Part shown: positions 1-9,263 of the stretch, piece after piece
How positions within the stretch are numbered: the first letter of the stretch is position 1
Layout of the letters: each line of letters begins with the position of its first letter
DNA from: Blattamonas nauphoetae
Taxonomy: Eukaryota; Preaxostyla; Oxymonadida
Direction: 5' to 3'
Assembly: GCA_033064195.1 (NCBI GenBank)
Contig: JARBJD010000041.1
Coordinates: 1 to 64,000 of the forward strand
DNA length: 64,000 nt
Translations under genes and position numbers: made by a program
Notes under the pieces: generated by a model
The model's input: the letters and a program-made list of their open reading frames with translations, nothing else
The model's database searches: none
Told to the model about the DNA's origin: nothing

Positions 1-2
1 CG

Positions 3-347
3 TTAACTCTTGGATAAAGGGTTACCAATGAGTCTCGTCAAGACTTCGAGCCTCATACTGAGAGTATCTGTCAACGCTCGAATTGATTCTTCAATGTCTG
101 ACAGTCTTTGATCAATCGAGAGTGAAGTGGAGTCACCGTTGTTCTCAGTACTTGATTTCCTCAGAGCAATCTCACCTCTTATTTTTGTGATTCTGTATCC
201 ATCAATTCTGATTAACCTGTTCAGTTTCTGAGTTGTGTATTTATTCAGTTCTTCTCTGTTCTTTTCCAAATGTCTCTGAAAGTCATAGATGTTTTCAAAA
301 CATTTCTGTTCAGGATCAAACGGTTCTAAAATTTTCAGTGATGACAT
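3..347 (-). CDS. Small Polinton frame of unknown function
   Basis: This 114-residue frame starts 35 bases downstream of the integrase stop, in the same direction, so it is likely part of the same element. It is polar and charged. Its second half looks helical, with a regular spacing of Leu and Ile in the last 40 residues that suggests a short coiled coil. I recognise no domain. It could be a small structural or DNA-binding protein of the element; nothing in the sequence decides this. Confidence 0.45.
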   Translation of the reverse strand: MSSLKILEPFDPEQKCFENIYDFQRHLEKNREELNKYTTQKLNRLIRIDGYRITKIRGEIALRKSSTENNGDSTSLSIDQRLSDIEESIRALTDTLSMRLEVLTRLIGNPLSKS

Positions 348-382
348 TTCAATGGAATAAAAATATTCGAAACAGTTTTGAT

Positions 383-2335
383 TTAAACCAAATTGAATTC
401 ACATATGAACTCAGGAGTTAAATTGTCAATTGAGTCTGCATGGAACTTTGTGTGTTGAATGGGAACGTACACTATTTTTGGTAGACATGTGAGTCCATTC
501 AGAAGTCTAGCTACAACATTTCCGTGTTTGTACTCAATGAACTGACCAACAAATTGAAACTGTCTTCGCTTCTTCTGAAATTTGCCAACAGTCTTGTTCA
601 AGTCAAGGTGGATCAACAGAATGTTTCCTGATTTATATCGCCAAAGCAGTTGTGTTGACTGATGTCTCTGGATGTTCTTCAATTGTTCTTCACAACTGGA
701 GATATACAGTGCCTCTATCTCTCTATTATTTTGTGCTTGCTGTGGAGTGAACTTGTTCCAGTACGCTCGATGTGGTGTCATGTTGTAGTATTCCACCATC
801 TGATTCATCAATGAATGATTTGCCATTTGTGTTGCATTGTCTTGGAATCCATCTCTGATTGTTCTGATCACTCGATCGACAATCCTGTTGTGATTTGTGA
901 ATGGTGAGCTTGTGAAATATGTACTGACTTTGTGTTTCTTAAAGAACGTTGTTGCTTCTCCACTTGTCCATGCTGCTTCACCATCACCACGAATATTGTT
1001 GATGCGAACTCCACGATGATGAATGAGATCGTTGATTGCTGTCTTGACTTTGCTCCATGATTTATCCAGAACAGGAATTACTACAAGGTACTTAGTGTTT
1101 ACGTTGATGGCAAAGAGGTAAATCTGCAGAACTGTTTTCGACGTTGGTGATTGGATAAAGACAAGATCAATTTCCCAAGATCCAAACTTGGGAGAGAAGT
1201 AAGGTCGGTCACACTTCTGAGGAACCTTTTTGTCTGATGTCTTTTCTGAATCTCCAGTGATGTCTTTGGACATGAATTGCATCTTTGATCGAAACGGATA
1301 TTGTATTTTTGTTACGGCTTTTGGAATCGTTGGTTGATCAATCATCGATGTGTTTCCTCCTTGTTCCCTCCTTATTTTCCGAGGATGTGTAGAATCCCAT
1401 CGGTGAACATATTCATCGTACCATTCCTGAAATGATCTTCCACCAAATGGGATTTGTTTAGGATGTGCTAAAAGGAACTCAGTTTCGTCATTTCCGAGAG
1501 TTCTGCTTACGTGTGAAAGAATAAACATATTTCGATTCAGTTTCTTTGATTCAACGATCTGTTTGTCAATGAAGTGTTCCATTGTCTGTTGATTGTCCAT
1601 CATTGAATTCTCTGCTTTGATTTGTTCCTCCTCTGAATTGTCCTTCTGTTGATGGTCAAAAGAACCTTTCACTTGTTCCAACATGTTCAGTACTTGCCTT
1701 GTCGTCGGTTCGACCTTGTTGATCTCTCTCACATATGGCACAAAACCTTTGTCAATCTTCACAATTGTTGGTGGATCTGGTGACTTGGGGATCAGTGGAT
1801 CATCATCTTCAAACCTCATCTCTTTCATTGGGAATTCATATTCTGAACCAATTGATGTCGGGTTTCTCTTCTGTCCAGGAATGATTGGAGATTCCGGAGG
1901 TTCAATAGCAATTGGTTGTGGAAGTTGTGTCGGAATTACGATGGCTGGTGGTTGATTAAAATGACTATTCTGTGCTTCCTGAAAATATCGTTGATATGCT
2001 CTGTATGCTTGTCTTGCATCGTTGTTACTATGGATCCATCCGGTGAATTGTTTCACAAATCTTTGAACAACTATTTTTCCATCAGCAATGTTTAAATCAG
2101 GAGGTAATTCTCCATTCAGCCAGTCATTGAAGTATGTCTCATCATTTGCGTCGTATTGTCCATTTGAATCATTGACATGATAGGTTGGTAGAATTTGGGA
2201 AAACGTCAATGTGACTCTGTATATTTTAGTCTCGGAATGGAACGTATTGTCCAGGAGTTTCTTCACTATTTGATCAATTTGTTTTGAACTCAAAAACGGT
2301 CTAGTCATTTCTACAAAAATAAAGTTTGTGTTCAT
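383..2335 (-). CDS. Polinton retroviral-type integrase (rve) protein
   Basis: This 650-residue protein would insert the element DNA into host chromosomes. The integrase core lies at about residues 375-530. It opens with a WEID motif followed by hydrophobic strands, then a GDGEAAW segment, and then the helix with NHNRIVDRVIRTIRD that is typical of the rve family. A chromodomain or zinc region is not obvious. The N-terminal 370 residues are not recognised and include a Pro-rich linker near 130-200. The start overlaps the polymerase stop as ATGA (2332-2335), which suggests coupled or polycistronic expression; a second Met at residue 10 is an alternative start. Confidence 0.85.
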   Translation of the reverse strand: MNTNFIFVEMTRPFLSSKQIDQIVKKLLDNTFHSETKIYRVTLTFSQILPTYHVNDSNGQYDANDETYFNDWLNGELPPDLNIADGKIVVQRFVKQFTGWIHSNNDARQAYRAYQRYFQEAQNSHFNQPPAIVIPTQLPQPIAIEPPESPIIPGQKRNPTSIGSEYEFPMKEMRFEDDDPLIPKSPDPPTIVKIDKGFVPYVREINKVEPTTRQVLNMLEQVKGSFDHQQKDNSEEEQIKAENSMMDNQQTMEHFIDKQIVESKKLNRNMFILSHVSRTLGNDETEFLLAHPKQIPFGGRSFQEWYDEYVHRWDSTHPRKIRREQGGNTSMIDQPTIPKAVTKIQYPFRSKMQFMSKDITGDSEKTSDKKVPQKCDRPYFSPKFGSWEIDLVFIQSPTSKTVLQIYLFAINVNTKYLVVIPVLDKSWSKVKTAINDLIHHRGVRINNIRGDGEAAWTSGEATTFFKKHKVSTYFTSSPFTNHNRIVDRVIRTIRDGFQDNATQMANHSLMNQMVEYYNMTPHRAYWNKFTPQQAQNNREIEALYISSCEEQLKNIQRHQSTQLLWRYKSGNILLIHLDLNKTVGKFQKKRRQFQFVGQFIEYKHGNVVARLLNGLTCLPKIVYVPIQHTKFHADSIDNLTPEFICEFNLV

Positions 2336-5300
2336 TCAATTGTATATTCAGTTGCTTTCAGTCCATGAATGAATGGAGGACACGATTCATTTTCAAGTAC
2401 GATTGCCTTCAGATGTATTCCACTGAGACTGAGTTTCTGCTGTTGAATTTTCGCAATCTCAAATCCATTGCTGTCATTGTCAGAATGAACTCTTCTCGTT
2501 TGAAAGTTCAATGTTGTTGTCACTGTTTTCTCTCCATTGAGGCACTTCACATAGTCATCACTCGTGATATTTGTTTTCTTCAGGGACACTCCTTTGATTT
2601 TGCATTTCTCATCGAGAGAGTAACACTTGGGTGCAAGACAGATCATCTGTTCACCTTCCTTTTCAATTGCTAATCCCAACAGTTTCTTCTCATCATCAAC
2701 TCCCTTTTCAGGATTTGGAAACCATTCATATTTGTGTGCATCATAGAATTCTTTGTCAGCAATCACGTGTTCAAATTGTTGATGAATACCTGCATTTGAA
2801 TCACCTGAGATTGCCCAATAAGCAGAGTCAGTATCTCCCTCACAGAAGTGAATCTTGTTCATGTCTAGGCATTTGTACATGAAGTTGTAGATGAAATTCA
2901 GATACCAGAACTTGGCATTGTCGAGTGTGAAGACTGCTTCTTGCAGACATGTTTTGCATGATGCTTTCTCTCTATCTTCAATCACAATGTAGTTGTCCTC
3001 ATTGATCTCTCTTGTTGCCACAAATCCTTTCATCATTTGCTTCAAGTATGTTCTCTTCTCATTGCAGATTGTGATTGAGTTGTATTTCTCAGTGTTCATT
3101 CCATCATATCCGTAACTTCCATTGAGGTTTGTCTTACAGAATTGTTCTTTTCCTTTGTTTCCAACCTTCATTGCTTCTATTCTGTCATTCATGAATGAAG
3201 TCACAAATGTTTCGAATCCAGCATGTCTCGAGAATACCATCACACTCTTGATGTCATCGATGATGAAGTGGCAATAGTCGATGAGGAACCACAGATAGTA
3301 TGTCGAAAAGAACATATACTGATCGTGTGTGCTCAAGAGTTGAGTCAGTTTTCTTTGTTTGTCATCAGTCTTCAATCCATGTTTCTTCATCAACGAATAG
3401 GTCTTCTCTCCAATGTTCTCTTCTGTCGGATTGACAATGATGTTTCTGAAGATTGGTGGGAAGTTAATGAAATCATTTATGTACTTTTCATCGATGTGTC
3501 CCTTCAACTCAGCAACGAAAAGTGTCTTCTGATTCTTGTCTTCGATGATCTCCCGACATTCTTTATCTCCTGTTGCTGTGTACAAACATCTTCCTGGCAT
3601 GTACATTCTGTGTTTCGTGTATGGATTGTTTTTGTTCTTGATTGATGAGAAAGCACTTGGATATAGTGAATTGAAATCAACACCACAAACGTGAGTCATG
3701 ATGTGTTCAGTATCGGTTGATTTGACAACACCATCTTCAAATGAGAAGTGATTGATTGGTGTCACGTCTTTGATATTCTGTCGATGCTGAACATTCGATA
3801 ATCCACCAGAAACTGCTGCTCTCAGTTTGTGATATGTTTGCTCATGTGTCAGAGTCATTGGGAGTGATTTCCAGATGCAATACTTCTTCAGTTGAATTCT
3901 CAATCTTGTGAGATGTTCATCATGGTCTGACTTGTAGGTGTTGCAGTACTCACAGCAGATCTTCACGTTCTCTTTAGAATGTCCTTTTGCATTGTCAATT
4001 CTGTCTAATGTAGGTTTAACTGCTTGTGAGAAGTGGCACTTGCAGATGTAGCAAACTCTCTTGCACTGTTGAACAAACCAGTCGTAGTCTGCTTCAGTGA
4101 CATTGGCTGTAGTATTGCGATGAGCTTTCTGGTCTTGATACCTGTATCCTTCAACTTTGTATTTCCAGTATTGTTTGGTGATCTTGATTGGACCAGATTC
4201 GTCACATTCGTTGTAGTCAGCATCAATATCAAAGTCTTTGTAGGCGCATGCATACTTGATTGCAGAAGCATTCGCTGATAAAGAGAGATTGTGCAACATA
4301 TCCACTTTGTATTGGAAGTTCAAATCAATGAGATTATCCAAAGGTGCAATCATACATTCGACGTCTCTGATGTTGTAGAATTTTAGATAGTCCCATCTGT
4401 TCTTGAATCCTTGTTTGTTCCAATCATCAAGGTAAAGTTGGTAATCGGTGTCGGACATTTCACTATTGTTCAGACTGGAATAGAATTCATACTTGGAGAA
4501 AGGTTCTTGTTTGCTCAGCACTGTATCGTAGTCTGATGAATCAAATGATTCGTAAGCAAAGAATGATTTCTGAAGTGTTGTGTTTCCTCCGAAGGCTTTG
4601 ACTGCATTATCCAATGTCATTGGTCCGGTGTACGACATCATGTCAATGAACCGAAGAACTTGTTGCGTTTTCTCGTGTCTGATCAATACTTGTTTGTACT
4701 TCGTTGTTGATCCAAGAAAGCTCACCACTTTCCAATCATTGTCAACGAGATCACGGAATATGAGATTGATGTCGAATCTGGAACTGTTGAATCCAATCAC
4801 ACTGACTTCATTTTGTGAAGGAATCTCTGGGTCTTCATATTGATTGTTCTCTCTTACTGTTTCTGCAAACTTGAAAAGATCTCTGATCCATTGCTTCACA
4901 AAGTCTTTTCCATTTCGAAGATCAAAGTAGATTGATTGAACTCCTGATTTTGTTTTAATTGCTGATGCAACAGAGAGAGGTTTCAAATGTGAGATCAGTT
5001 GAGTGTTGTCATCAGAGAATAGATTGTCAAGAATGAGATCTTCCATTGTTTCGAAATCATAAGTGATGTAGTACTGCGTTGGTTTGAATTCGTCTTGTCT
5101 CTTGTGTGCCATCAGAAATTCATGAGTCTTGTTGTTAAGAATGTGTGGTACATATGGCCTTGGCGTTTTATCAAGTGAGATCTTCTTCACATGTTTTCCA
5201 TCGACTTCTTTGCATTCTTTGAGATGTTTCTCGTAGTAAGCCTTGAAGTGAGAATCTTTTACTTGGAATCCTCTCGATTGACAGTAGGGACAGAGTTTGT

Positions 5301-6738
5301 ATCCAGTGATTTTCTCAGGATCGATAATGTACATTACATGAACGAGAGTTGCAGTGAGCGGAATCATCAGAAGTGGGAGAACTCTTGCATCATCATTTTC
5401 GTTGATGTACGATTGACTGAGGAAATATCGCTTCTTGTCTTCGTCGTATTCATAAATGTGGACGGTAATGTTGAATTCAATCATTGCTTTCTCAATATCA
5501 CATGCAATATCAAATCCAGGATACTTCTGAAGATGTGGTGTCAATTGTCGAGACTTCAGATGTGAAAGCTGCATCCATTGTGCAAACAATCTGTAGGCTT
5601 CACTATTCCTCATATTGATTGAGATTTTCTTCTTTGGAACCTCAGGAAGAGTGAGGAATGATAGTGCTTGAAAGAAGCAGATATTGTACTCAGAATCGAC
5701 GTACCGAACGTTGTATGTTTTTATGTGTTCAGTGAGAATGGCATTAGCTTTTCCAGCAACTGGGAATCTGTAAACTGCAACAAGAATCGAATGGAAGGCG
5801 ATGAACATTGTCTTTGTGTCCATCAGTGTTCTCTCTTGTGACTCTTTGATTAGATTGATCGCATATTTAGAATACTCAGTGATGTCTGCTTCACTTCTTA
5901 TCACTGTTGGAAAGCTCTTAGATGTGTTCTCCAGTTCTGGTCTGAAATCATTGTACAGTGTCTCATCTTTATCTTTTCTCTCAACAATCTTTCCAAAATC
6001 AATACTAATCTTGAATGGTCGATCCTTCTCTTTTTCATACACTGCATTGATGAAGGTTGTGATTTCCTCAACATTCTTCAGATGATTGTGGAAGTACAAC
6101 TGATATGGTTTTCCATTGTCTTCAACCTTCTCGACCTCATTCTTCTTGAACTTCTTTCGTGCGTTCGTCAGACATTCGTTGAAGGCAAGTTTGTCACGTG
6201 GTTCAGCGAGCAAGATGCATTCATTGAATCCATCAAATTGCTTCACTTTTCTTGATTCCATTTGTTCATTCTTCTTCTGAATGATCAACAGATTCTTCAT
6301 CCAATGATCCATCAGTTTCTCTTCTATCGACTTCAGTTTCCTCGTGATCTTGAACACTTGCTTCTTCAATTCAGTTTCGTTCACTCTTGGATTTGCTTTC
6401 ATGTCAATGATGATTACGTTTTTATCCTCTTCATTCATCATTGCATTGTTGTTTGTTTCATTCTGTTTCTGAATGAATTGAGTTTGTTCCATTTGTCGTT
6501 GGTTTCTAACTTCTTGAATGAATTTTGGAATTAAATTGATATTAAGATATGCTGTTGGATTCGGATTTCGATATCCAACATCTGGGTGTTGAAGCATTGC
6601 CAGGAGAAATGAATAGTGATGTTGCTTGTATGGGCTGTCAGGTTTGTATATTCGACCATCAGTAAATGCGAATTGAGTGTTTGGAAATAGTTCTCTAACT
6701 TCTCTGATTTGTTCCTTCACTTTCCAGAGTTGTGTCAT
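2332..6738 (-). CDS. Polinton protein-primed DNA polymerase B (pPolB)
   Basis: This 1,468-residue polymerase would replicate the linear element from a protein primer. The 3'-5' exonuclease motifs are visible: TYDFETMED (about residue 568), FNSSRFD, and YNIRDVE. Polymerase motif A is GVDFNSLYPS, motif B is KTNLNGSYGY, and motif C is EGDTDSAYW. Between exonuclease and motif A, at about residues 889-938, sits a zinc-binding HNH-like module (CYIC, LDRIDNAKGH, CCEYCN). Upstream, about residues 345-500, is a segment with NICFFQAL and a later HVMYIID followed by CPYC; this resembles an OTU-like protease plus zinc finger as seen in some Polinton polymerases, but that reading is tentative. The start codon is preceded by a motif shared with the neighbouring gene. 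Confidence 0.93.
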   Translation of the reverse strand: MTQLWKVKEQIREVRELFPNTQFAFTDGRIYKPDSPYKQHHYSFLLAMLQHPDVGYRNPNPTAYLNINLIPKFIQEVRNQRQMEQTQFIQKQNETNNNAMMNEEDKNVIIIDMKANPRVNETELKKQVFKITRKLKSIEEKLMDHWMKNLLIIQKKNEQMESRKVKQFDGFNECILLAEPRDKLAFNECLTNARKKFKKNEVEKVEDNGKPYQLYFHNHLKNVEEITTFINAVYEKEKDRPFKISIDFGKIVERKDKDETLYNDFRPELENTSKSFPTVIRSEADITEYSKYAINLIKESQERTLMDTKTMFIAFHSILVAVYRFPVAGKANAILTEHIKTYNVRYVDSEYNICFFQALSFLTLPEVPKKKISINMRNSEAYRLFAQWMQLSHLKSRQLTPHLQKYPGFDIACDIEKAMIEFNITVHIYEYDEDKKRYFLSQSYINENDDARVLPLLMIPLTATLVHVMYIIDPEKITGYKLCPYCQSRGFQVKDSHFKAYYEKHLKECKEVDGKHVKKISLDKTPRPYVPHILNNKTHEFLMAHKRQDEFKPTQYYITYDFETMEDLILDNLFSDDNTQLISHLKPLSVASAIKTKSGVQSIYFDLRNGKDFVKQWIRDLFKFAETVRENNQYEDPEIPSQNEVSVIGFNSSRFDINLIFRDLVDNDWKVVSFLGSTTKYKQVLIRHEKTQQVLRFIDMMSYTGPMTLDNAVKAFGGNTTLQKSFFAYESFDSSDYDTVLSKQEPFSKYEFYSSLNNSEMSDTDYQLYLDDWNKQGFKNRWDYLKFYNIRDVECMIAPLDNLIDLNFQYKVDMLHNLSLSANASAIKYACAYKDFDIDADYNECDESGPIKITKQYWKYKVEGYRYQDQKAHRNTTANVTEADYDWFVQQCKRVCYICKCHFSQAVKPTLDRIDNAKGHSKENVKICCEYCNTYKSDHDEHLTRLRIQLKKYCIWKSLPMTLTHEQTYHKLRAAVSGGLSNVQHRQNIKDVTPINHFSFEDGVVKSTDTEHIMTHVCGVDFNSLYPSAFSSIKNKNNPYTKHRMYMPGRCLYTATGDKECREIIEDKNQKTLFVAELKGHIDEKYINDFINFPPIFRNIIVNPTEENIGEKTYSLMKKHGLKTDDKQRKLTQLLSTHDQYMFFSTYYLWFLIDYCHFIIDDIKSVMVFSRHAGFETFVTSFMNDRIEAMKVGNKGKEQFCKTNLNGSYGYDGMNTEKYNSITICNEKRTYLKQMMKGFVATREINEDNYIVIEDREKASCKTCLQEAVFTLDNAKFWYLNFIYNFMYKCLDMNKIHFCEGDTDSAYWAISGDSNAGIHQQFEHVIADKEFYDAHKYEWFPNPEKGVDDEKKLLGLAIEKEGEQMICLAPKCYSLDEKCKIKGVSLKKTNITSDDYVKCLNGEKTVTTTLNFQTRRVHSDNDSNGFEIAKIQQQKLSLSGIHLKAIVLENESCPPFIHGLKATEYTIE

Positions 6739-6757
6739 TTACTACGAATTAAAAAAA
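6736..6757 (-). promoter_or_regulatory. Start-site motif of the Polinton polymerase gene
   Basis: Read on the minus strand, an A/T-only tract is followed by AATTCGTAGTAAATGACA, whose ATG starts the polymerase. The same 18 bases with two substitutions start the gene at 7207. The stretch is a likely transcription initiator with a very short leader. Confidence 0.55.
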
Positions 6758-6781
6758 TAAAAAATAAAAAAAGTTGAGTGA

Positions 6782-7207
6782 TTATTTTGGCTTCCTCAAA
6801 TGTGGCTTCTTCTTTGCTTTTAGCCAGGAATCCAGTCGCACTTTGAAGACTTCAGATCCACCAATTTCACGATATGTGAATGGAGTCAGCACCTGCTTGT
6901 ACTCACCAACGAGCTCACAGTTGTACTTCCTCAGTTCATTCTCCACAAATGATTGTGTATAGTGTCGACGTTGTGACATGTGTGGTCTGTTCCCTTGATT
7001 CCACAACTTTGGTTTTATCCTCCACTCAACACCTTCATGAACATAGATGACTGGGATATTGTGTCTGACATACTCAGAGACAAGTTCACAGTTCTCTTCT
7101 TTCATTGACTGAATCAAAGCTTGCTTGGCTTCTGTTCGACGTTTTTCGCTCCCCTTTGGAGGGTTCGAAGTCTTTTGCGAGACATATGTAGTATTCACTG
7201 TTGTCAT
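6782..7207 (-). CDS. Small Polinton protein with two repeated modules
   Basis: This 141-residue protein contains two copies of a roughly 60-residue module: NCELVSEY...PVIYVHEG...LW...PHM and NCELVGEY...PFTYREIGG...LDSW...PHL. The pattern resembles zinc-binding treble-clef repeats found in large DNA virus and phage proteins, but the cysteines expected of those are mostly missing, so the link is a guess. It is encoded upstream of the polymerase in the same direction and shares its start-site motif. The basic C-terminus (KAKKKPHLRKPK) fits a nucleic acid binding role. Confidence 0.55.
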   Translation of the reverse strand: MTTVNTTYVSQKTSNPPKGSEKRRTEAKQALIQSMKEENCELVSEYVRHNIPVIYVHEGVEWRIKPKLWNQGNRPHMSQRRHYTQSFVENELRKYNCELVGEYKQVLTPFTYREIGGSEVFKVRLDSWLKAKKKPHLRKPK

Positions 7208-7222
7208 TTAATACAAATTAAA
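7205..7222 (-). promoter_or_regulatory. Start-site motif of the small Polinton gene
   Basis: Minus strand AATTTGTATTAAATGACA precedes and includes the ATG of the 141-residue gene, again after an A/T-rich tract. It matches the polymerase start motif at 16 of 18 positions, although the two proteins are unrelated. Confidence 0.55.
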
Positions 7223-7408
7223 AAATCAAAAAAATAAAAATGAAATGTGAAGTGAAGTGTTGAGAACTTTTTATTTTTTGTTCCTTGTTGTGCCAGCTTT
7301 CATCTTGCTTCTTTCTTTTTTGTTTCTTCCTTCCAAGTTTCATTTTTTCATTCATTCAATTTTTCAATCATTCATTTTTCAATCTTTCAATCATTCATCA
7401 TTCAATTT

Positions 7409-8033
7409 TTCAAGTTTGTATGATTGTACCATGAGACAACCCGATACTCCTTTGGGGATCACTCTATCATGATCCTACTCAATGACTACTGCTGGCGAAT
7501 TCCTTGAAGGGTTAAGTCTTGGGTGGGCATGATTTACGGGCACATCTAAGTGCGGCCAACATGAACCCCGGGGCGGATTCCTAGAAATCCACCGTCTCCA
7601 ATTCAACCTTCAATTCGTTCTACGCATTAGTCACGAGGGCACCATTTTGCCTGAGTATCAAGGGAAATTACGTCGAGGTATCATTTTTCAACTTGAAATT
7701 CAATCATTCAAGCCTTCATCGTTCAATCGTTCATCATTTCCTTTATCAAGTTTTTGTATGATTGTACCGTAGGACAACCCGATACTCCTTTGGGGATCAT
7801 TCTATCATGATCCTACTCAATGACTACTGCTGGCGAATTCCTTGAAGGGCTAAGGTATTGGGGGGCATGATTTACGGTCACATTCAAGTGATGCCCACAG
7901 TGAACCCCCAGGGACAGCCTCCCAGCTCGTCCCGCTCCAATCCAACCTTCAATTCGTTCTACGCATTAGCCACGAGGGCACCATTTTGCCTGAGTATCAA
8001 GGGAAATTACGTCGAGGTTTCATACTTCAACTT
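7409..8033. repeat. Two direct copies of a ~280-bp block
   Basis: The block at about 7409-7690 returns at about 7746-8033, offset by about 335 bases. Both copies contain TTTGTATGATTGTACC, a stretch starting ACAACCCGATACTCC, and CACGAGGGCACCATTTTGCC. The middles diverge, the edges are close to identical. No gene is visible. Because it lies outside the last Polinton gene it may belong to that element's terminal repeat, or it may be flanking host repeat. Confidence 0.7.
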
Positions 8034-8036
8034 TTT

Positions 8037-8247
8037 GGAAATTTTGAATTTTTGAATTTTTGAATTTTTTGAATTTTTGAATTTTTGAATTTTTTGAATT
8101 TTTGAATTTTTGAATTTTTTGAATTTTTTGAATTTTTTGAATTTTTTGAATTTTTTGAATTTTTGAATTTTTTGAATTTTTGAATTTTTTGAATTTTTGA
8201 ATTTTTTGAATTTTTTGAATTTTTTGAATTTTTGAATTTTTTTTAAA
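8037..8247. repeat. Simple repeat of GAATTTTT / GAATTTTTT units
   Basis: About 210 bases consist of 8- and 9-base units of GAATTTTT(T). On the minus strand this reads as purine-rich AAAAATTC repeats. The long minus-strand frames here are artefacts of the repeat. Confidence 0.95.
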
Positions 8248-8302
8248 TTTTTGAAATTGTTTTGGCATTTTGAAACTTTTTCATTTTTTTTTGAAATTAA
8301 GA

Positions 8303-8383
8303 TTGCCCCTCGCCTGAATCGAACCACCCCCTAGAAACGGGTGGACACTGGAACATACCCACTGAGCTACTAGCTCCTGAAAA
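8303..8383 (-). tRNA. tRNA-like Pol III module (probably a pseudo-tRNA or SINE head)
   Basis: On the minus strand a perfect A-box (TAGCTCAGTGG) is followed 44 bases later by a near-perfect B-box (GGTTCGATTC). A CCACC/GGTGG stem lies between. The 5' and 3' flanks do not pair into a 7-bp acceptor stem, so I do not call a functional tRNA or an anticodon. The upstream bases TTTCAGGA are shared with the second module at 8786. Confidence 0.5.
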
Positions 8384-8456
8384 TGTTAGTTTCGACCTGT
8401 GCCTTATACCTCGAATGTTCAGATCTGCTATATATTCCTTTTATTGTCCACCTATC

Positions 8457-8680
8457 TACCCTCGTTAAAAAGCATGGATTTATCACGGGAACGACTTTTT
8501 TACCCTCGTTAAAAAGCACGACTTTTTCTCGTCAGCGATTTTTTCAAAATTAGTTAGATTTTCCTTTTTAACTTTTTACCCCCGTTAAAAAGCATGACTT
8601 TTTCACGGGAGCGATCTGCTAAATCTTAATTCTTGGCCACTTGTTACCCTCGTTAAAAAGCATGACTTTTTCACGGGAGC
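8457..8680. repeat. Four hairpin-forming repeats
   Basis: Four copies at about 8457-8492, 8511-8537, 8576-8613 and 8644-8680 share the core CCCGTTAAAAAGCATGAC followed by TTTTTCACGGG. Each can fold as CCCGT/ACGGG plus AAAAAG/CTTTTT around a 5-base loop. Copy 3 is perfectly paired; copies 1 and 2 are looser. They lie between two opposing tRNA-like modules and no frame runs through them. Confidence 0.8.
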
Positions 8681-8785
8681 ATTTTTGCTATATATTGAAT
8701 TTATTGACAAAGTTTTCAAATTTTGAATCTGCTATAGTGTCTTTTTTTCGGGTATAAAGTTTCTGATTTTTCGGGATAATTTCAG

Positions 8786-8873
8786 GACCGGATAGTCTAG
8801 TGGTAATGGTGAGTGCACGCACTACTACTACTAAGCTGAAGGTCCTAGGTTCAATTCCTGGCGGAAGCATTTA
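8786..8873 (+). tRNA. tRNA-like Pol III module, plus strand
   Basis: The A-box TAGTCTAGTGG fits the consensus fully, and the B-box GGTTCAATTCC differs from consensus at one base. The T-arm pairs as CTAGG/CCTGG around TTCAATT. The A-to-B distance is 55 bases, so an extended variable arm or a small insert is present. The acceptor arms do not pair, which points to a tRNA-derived SINE or a decayed tRNA rather than a working gene. The complement of its 3' end (GCTTCCGCCAG) recurs at about 9030. Confidence 0.5.
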
Positions 8874-9263
8874 ATTTCACATATCACTGCCCTTTGGCAT
8901 GGTCTAGGCCCTTGGCAAGACCAACGTACGTCTCCGGAACTCAAATCGAGAAAAATGAGTTCCGATGCCGGTCTAAAAGGGACCGATGAGAAGGGTCGCA
9001 ACCTTCGGAACCTTGAAAAAATACACCAGCTTCCGCCAGAATCAAGGTTTTTGCTTTTTTGAAAATTTTCGAAATTTTGCTTCAACTTGAAAGTATGAAG
9101 TAACTGAACTCTGGAAGAGAATATTTCTCTAAGTTTGACAACTTTCTGAAATGAAAATGACTTTTACTTCAAGTATTTTCTGAATTGTCAATCGGCATGG
9201 AGAAAAAGCTATAGTAGTGGTGTCTTTGCCAACGTGGTTCTACTTTCGCCTTCTATACCACTG
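8874..9263. other. Stretch without a recognisable gene
   Basis: Possible body of the tRNA-derived repeat that starts at 8786, up to about 9060. Nothing else is supportable. Confidence 0.5.

Larger units (their letters stand above)
1..8036 (-). mobile_element. Polinton/Maverick element, one end, continuing past the left edge
   Basis: The element is identified by a protein-primed family B DNA polymerase directly followed by a retroviral-type integrase, a gene pair diagnostic of Polintons. Four minus-strand frames are visible. The visible part looks whole, with no obvious breaks in its long frames, so it is probably young. Capsid, packaging ATPase and protease genes are not in view and would lie to the left. 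The right boundary is not certain; I place it after a duplicated block (7409-8033) that could be terminal repeat sequence, because that is where the simple repeat starts. Confidence 0.85.

Noticed and set aside
8007-8327. Minus-strand frames of 82-106 residues rich in Lys, Phe and Asn
   Set aside because: They are translations of the GAATTTTT simple repeat and have no independent support.
8457-8680. CRISPR-like array
   Set aside because: The repeats are hairpins but spacing is irregular, spacers share sequence, only four copies exist, and the genome is eukaryotic.
8688-9085. Frames with LPPGIEPRTF and FRQELNLGP
   Set aside because: These peptides are translations across the tRNA-like T-arm and B-box and recur in many genomes as annotation artefacts.
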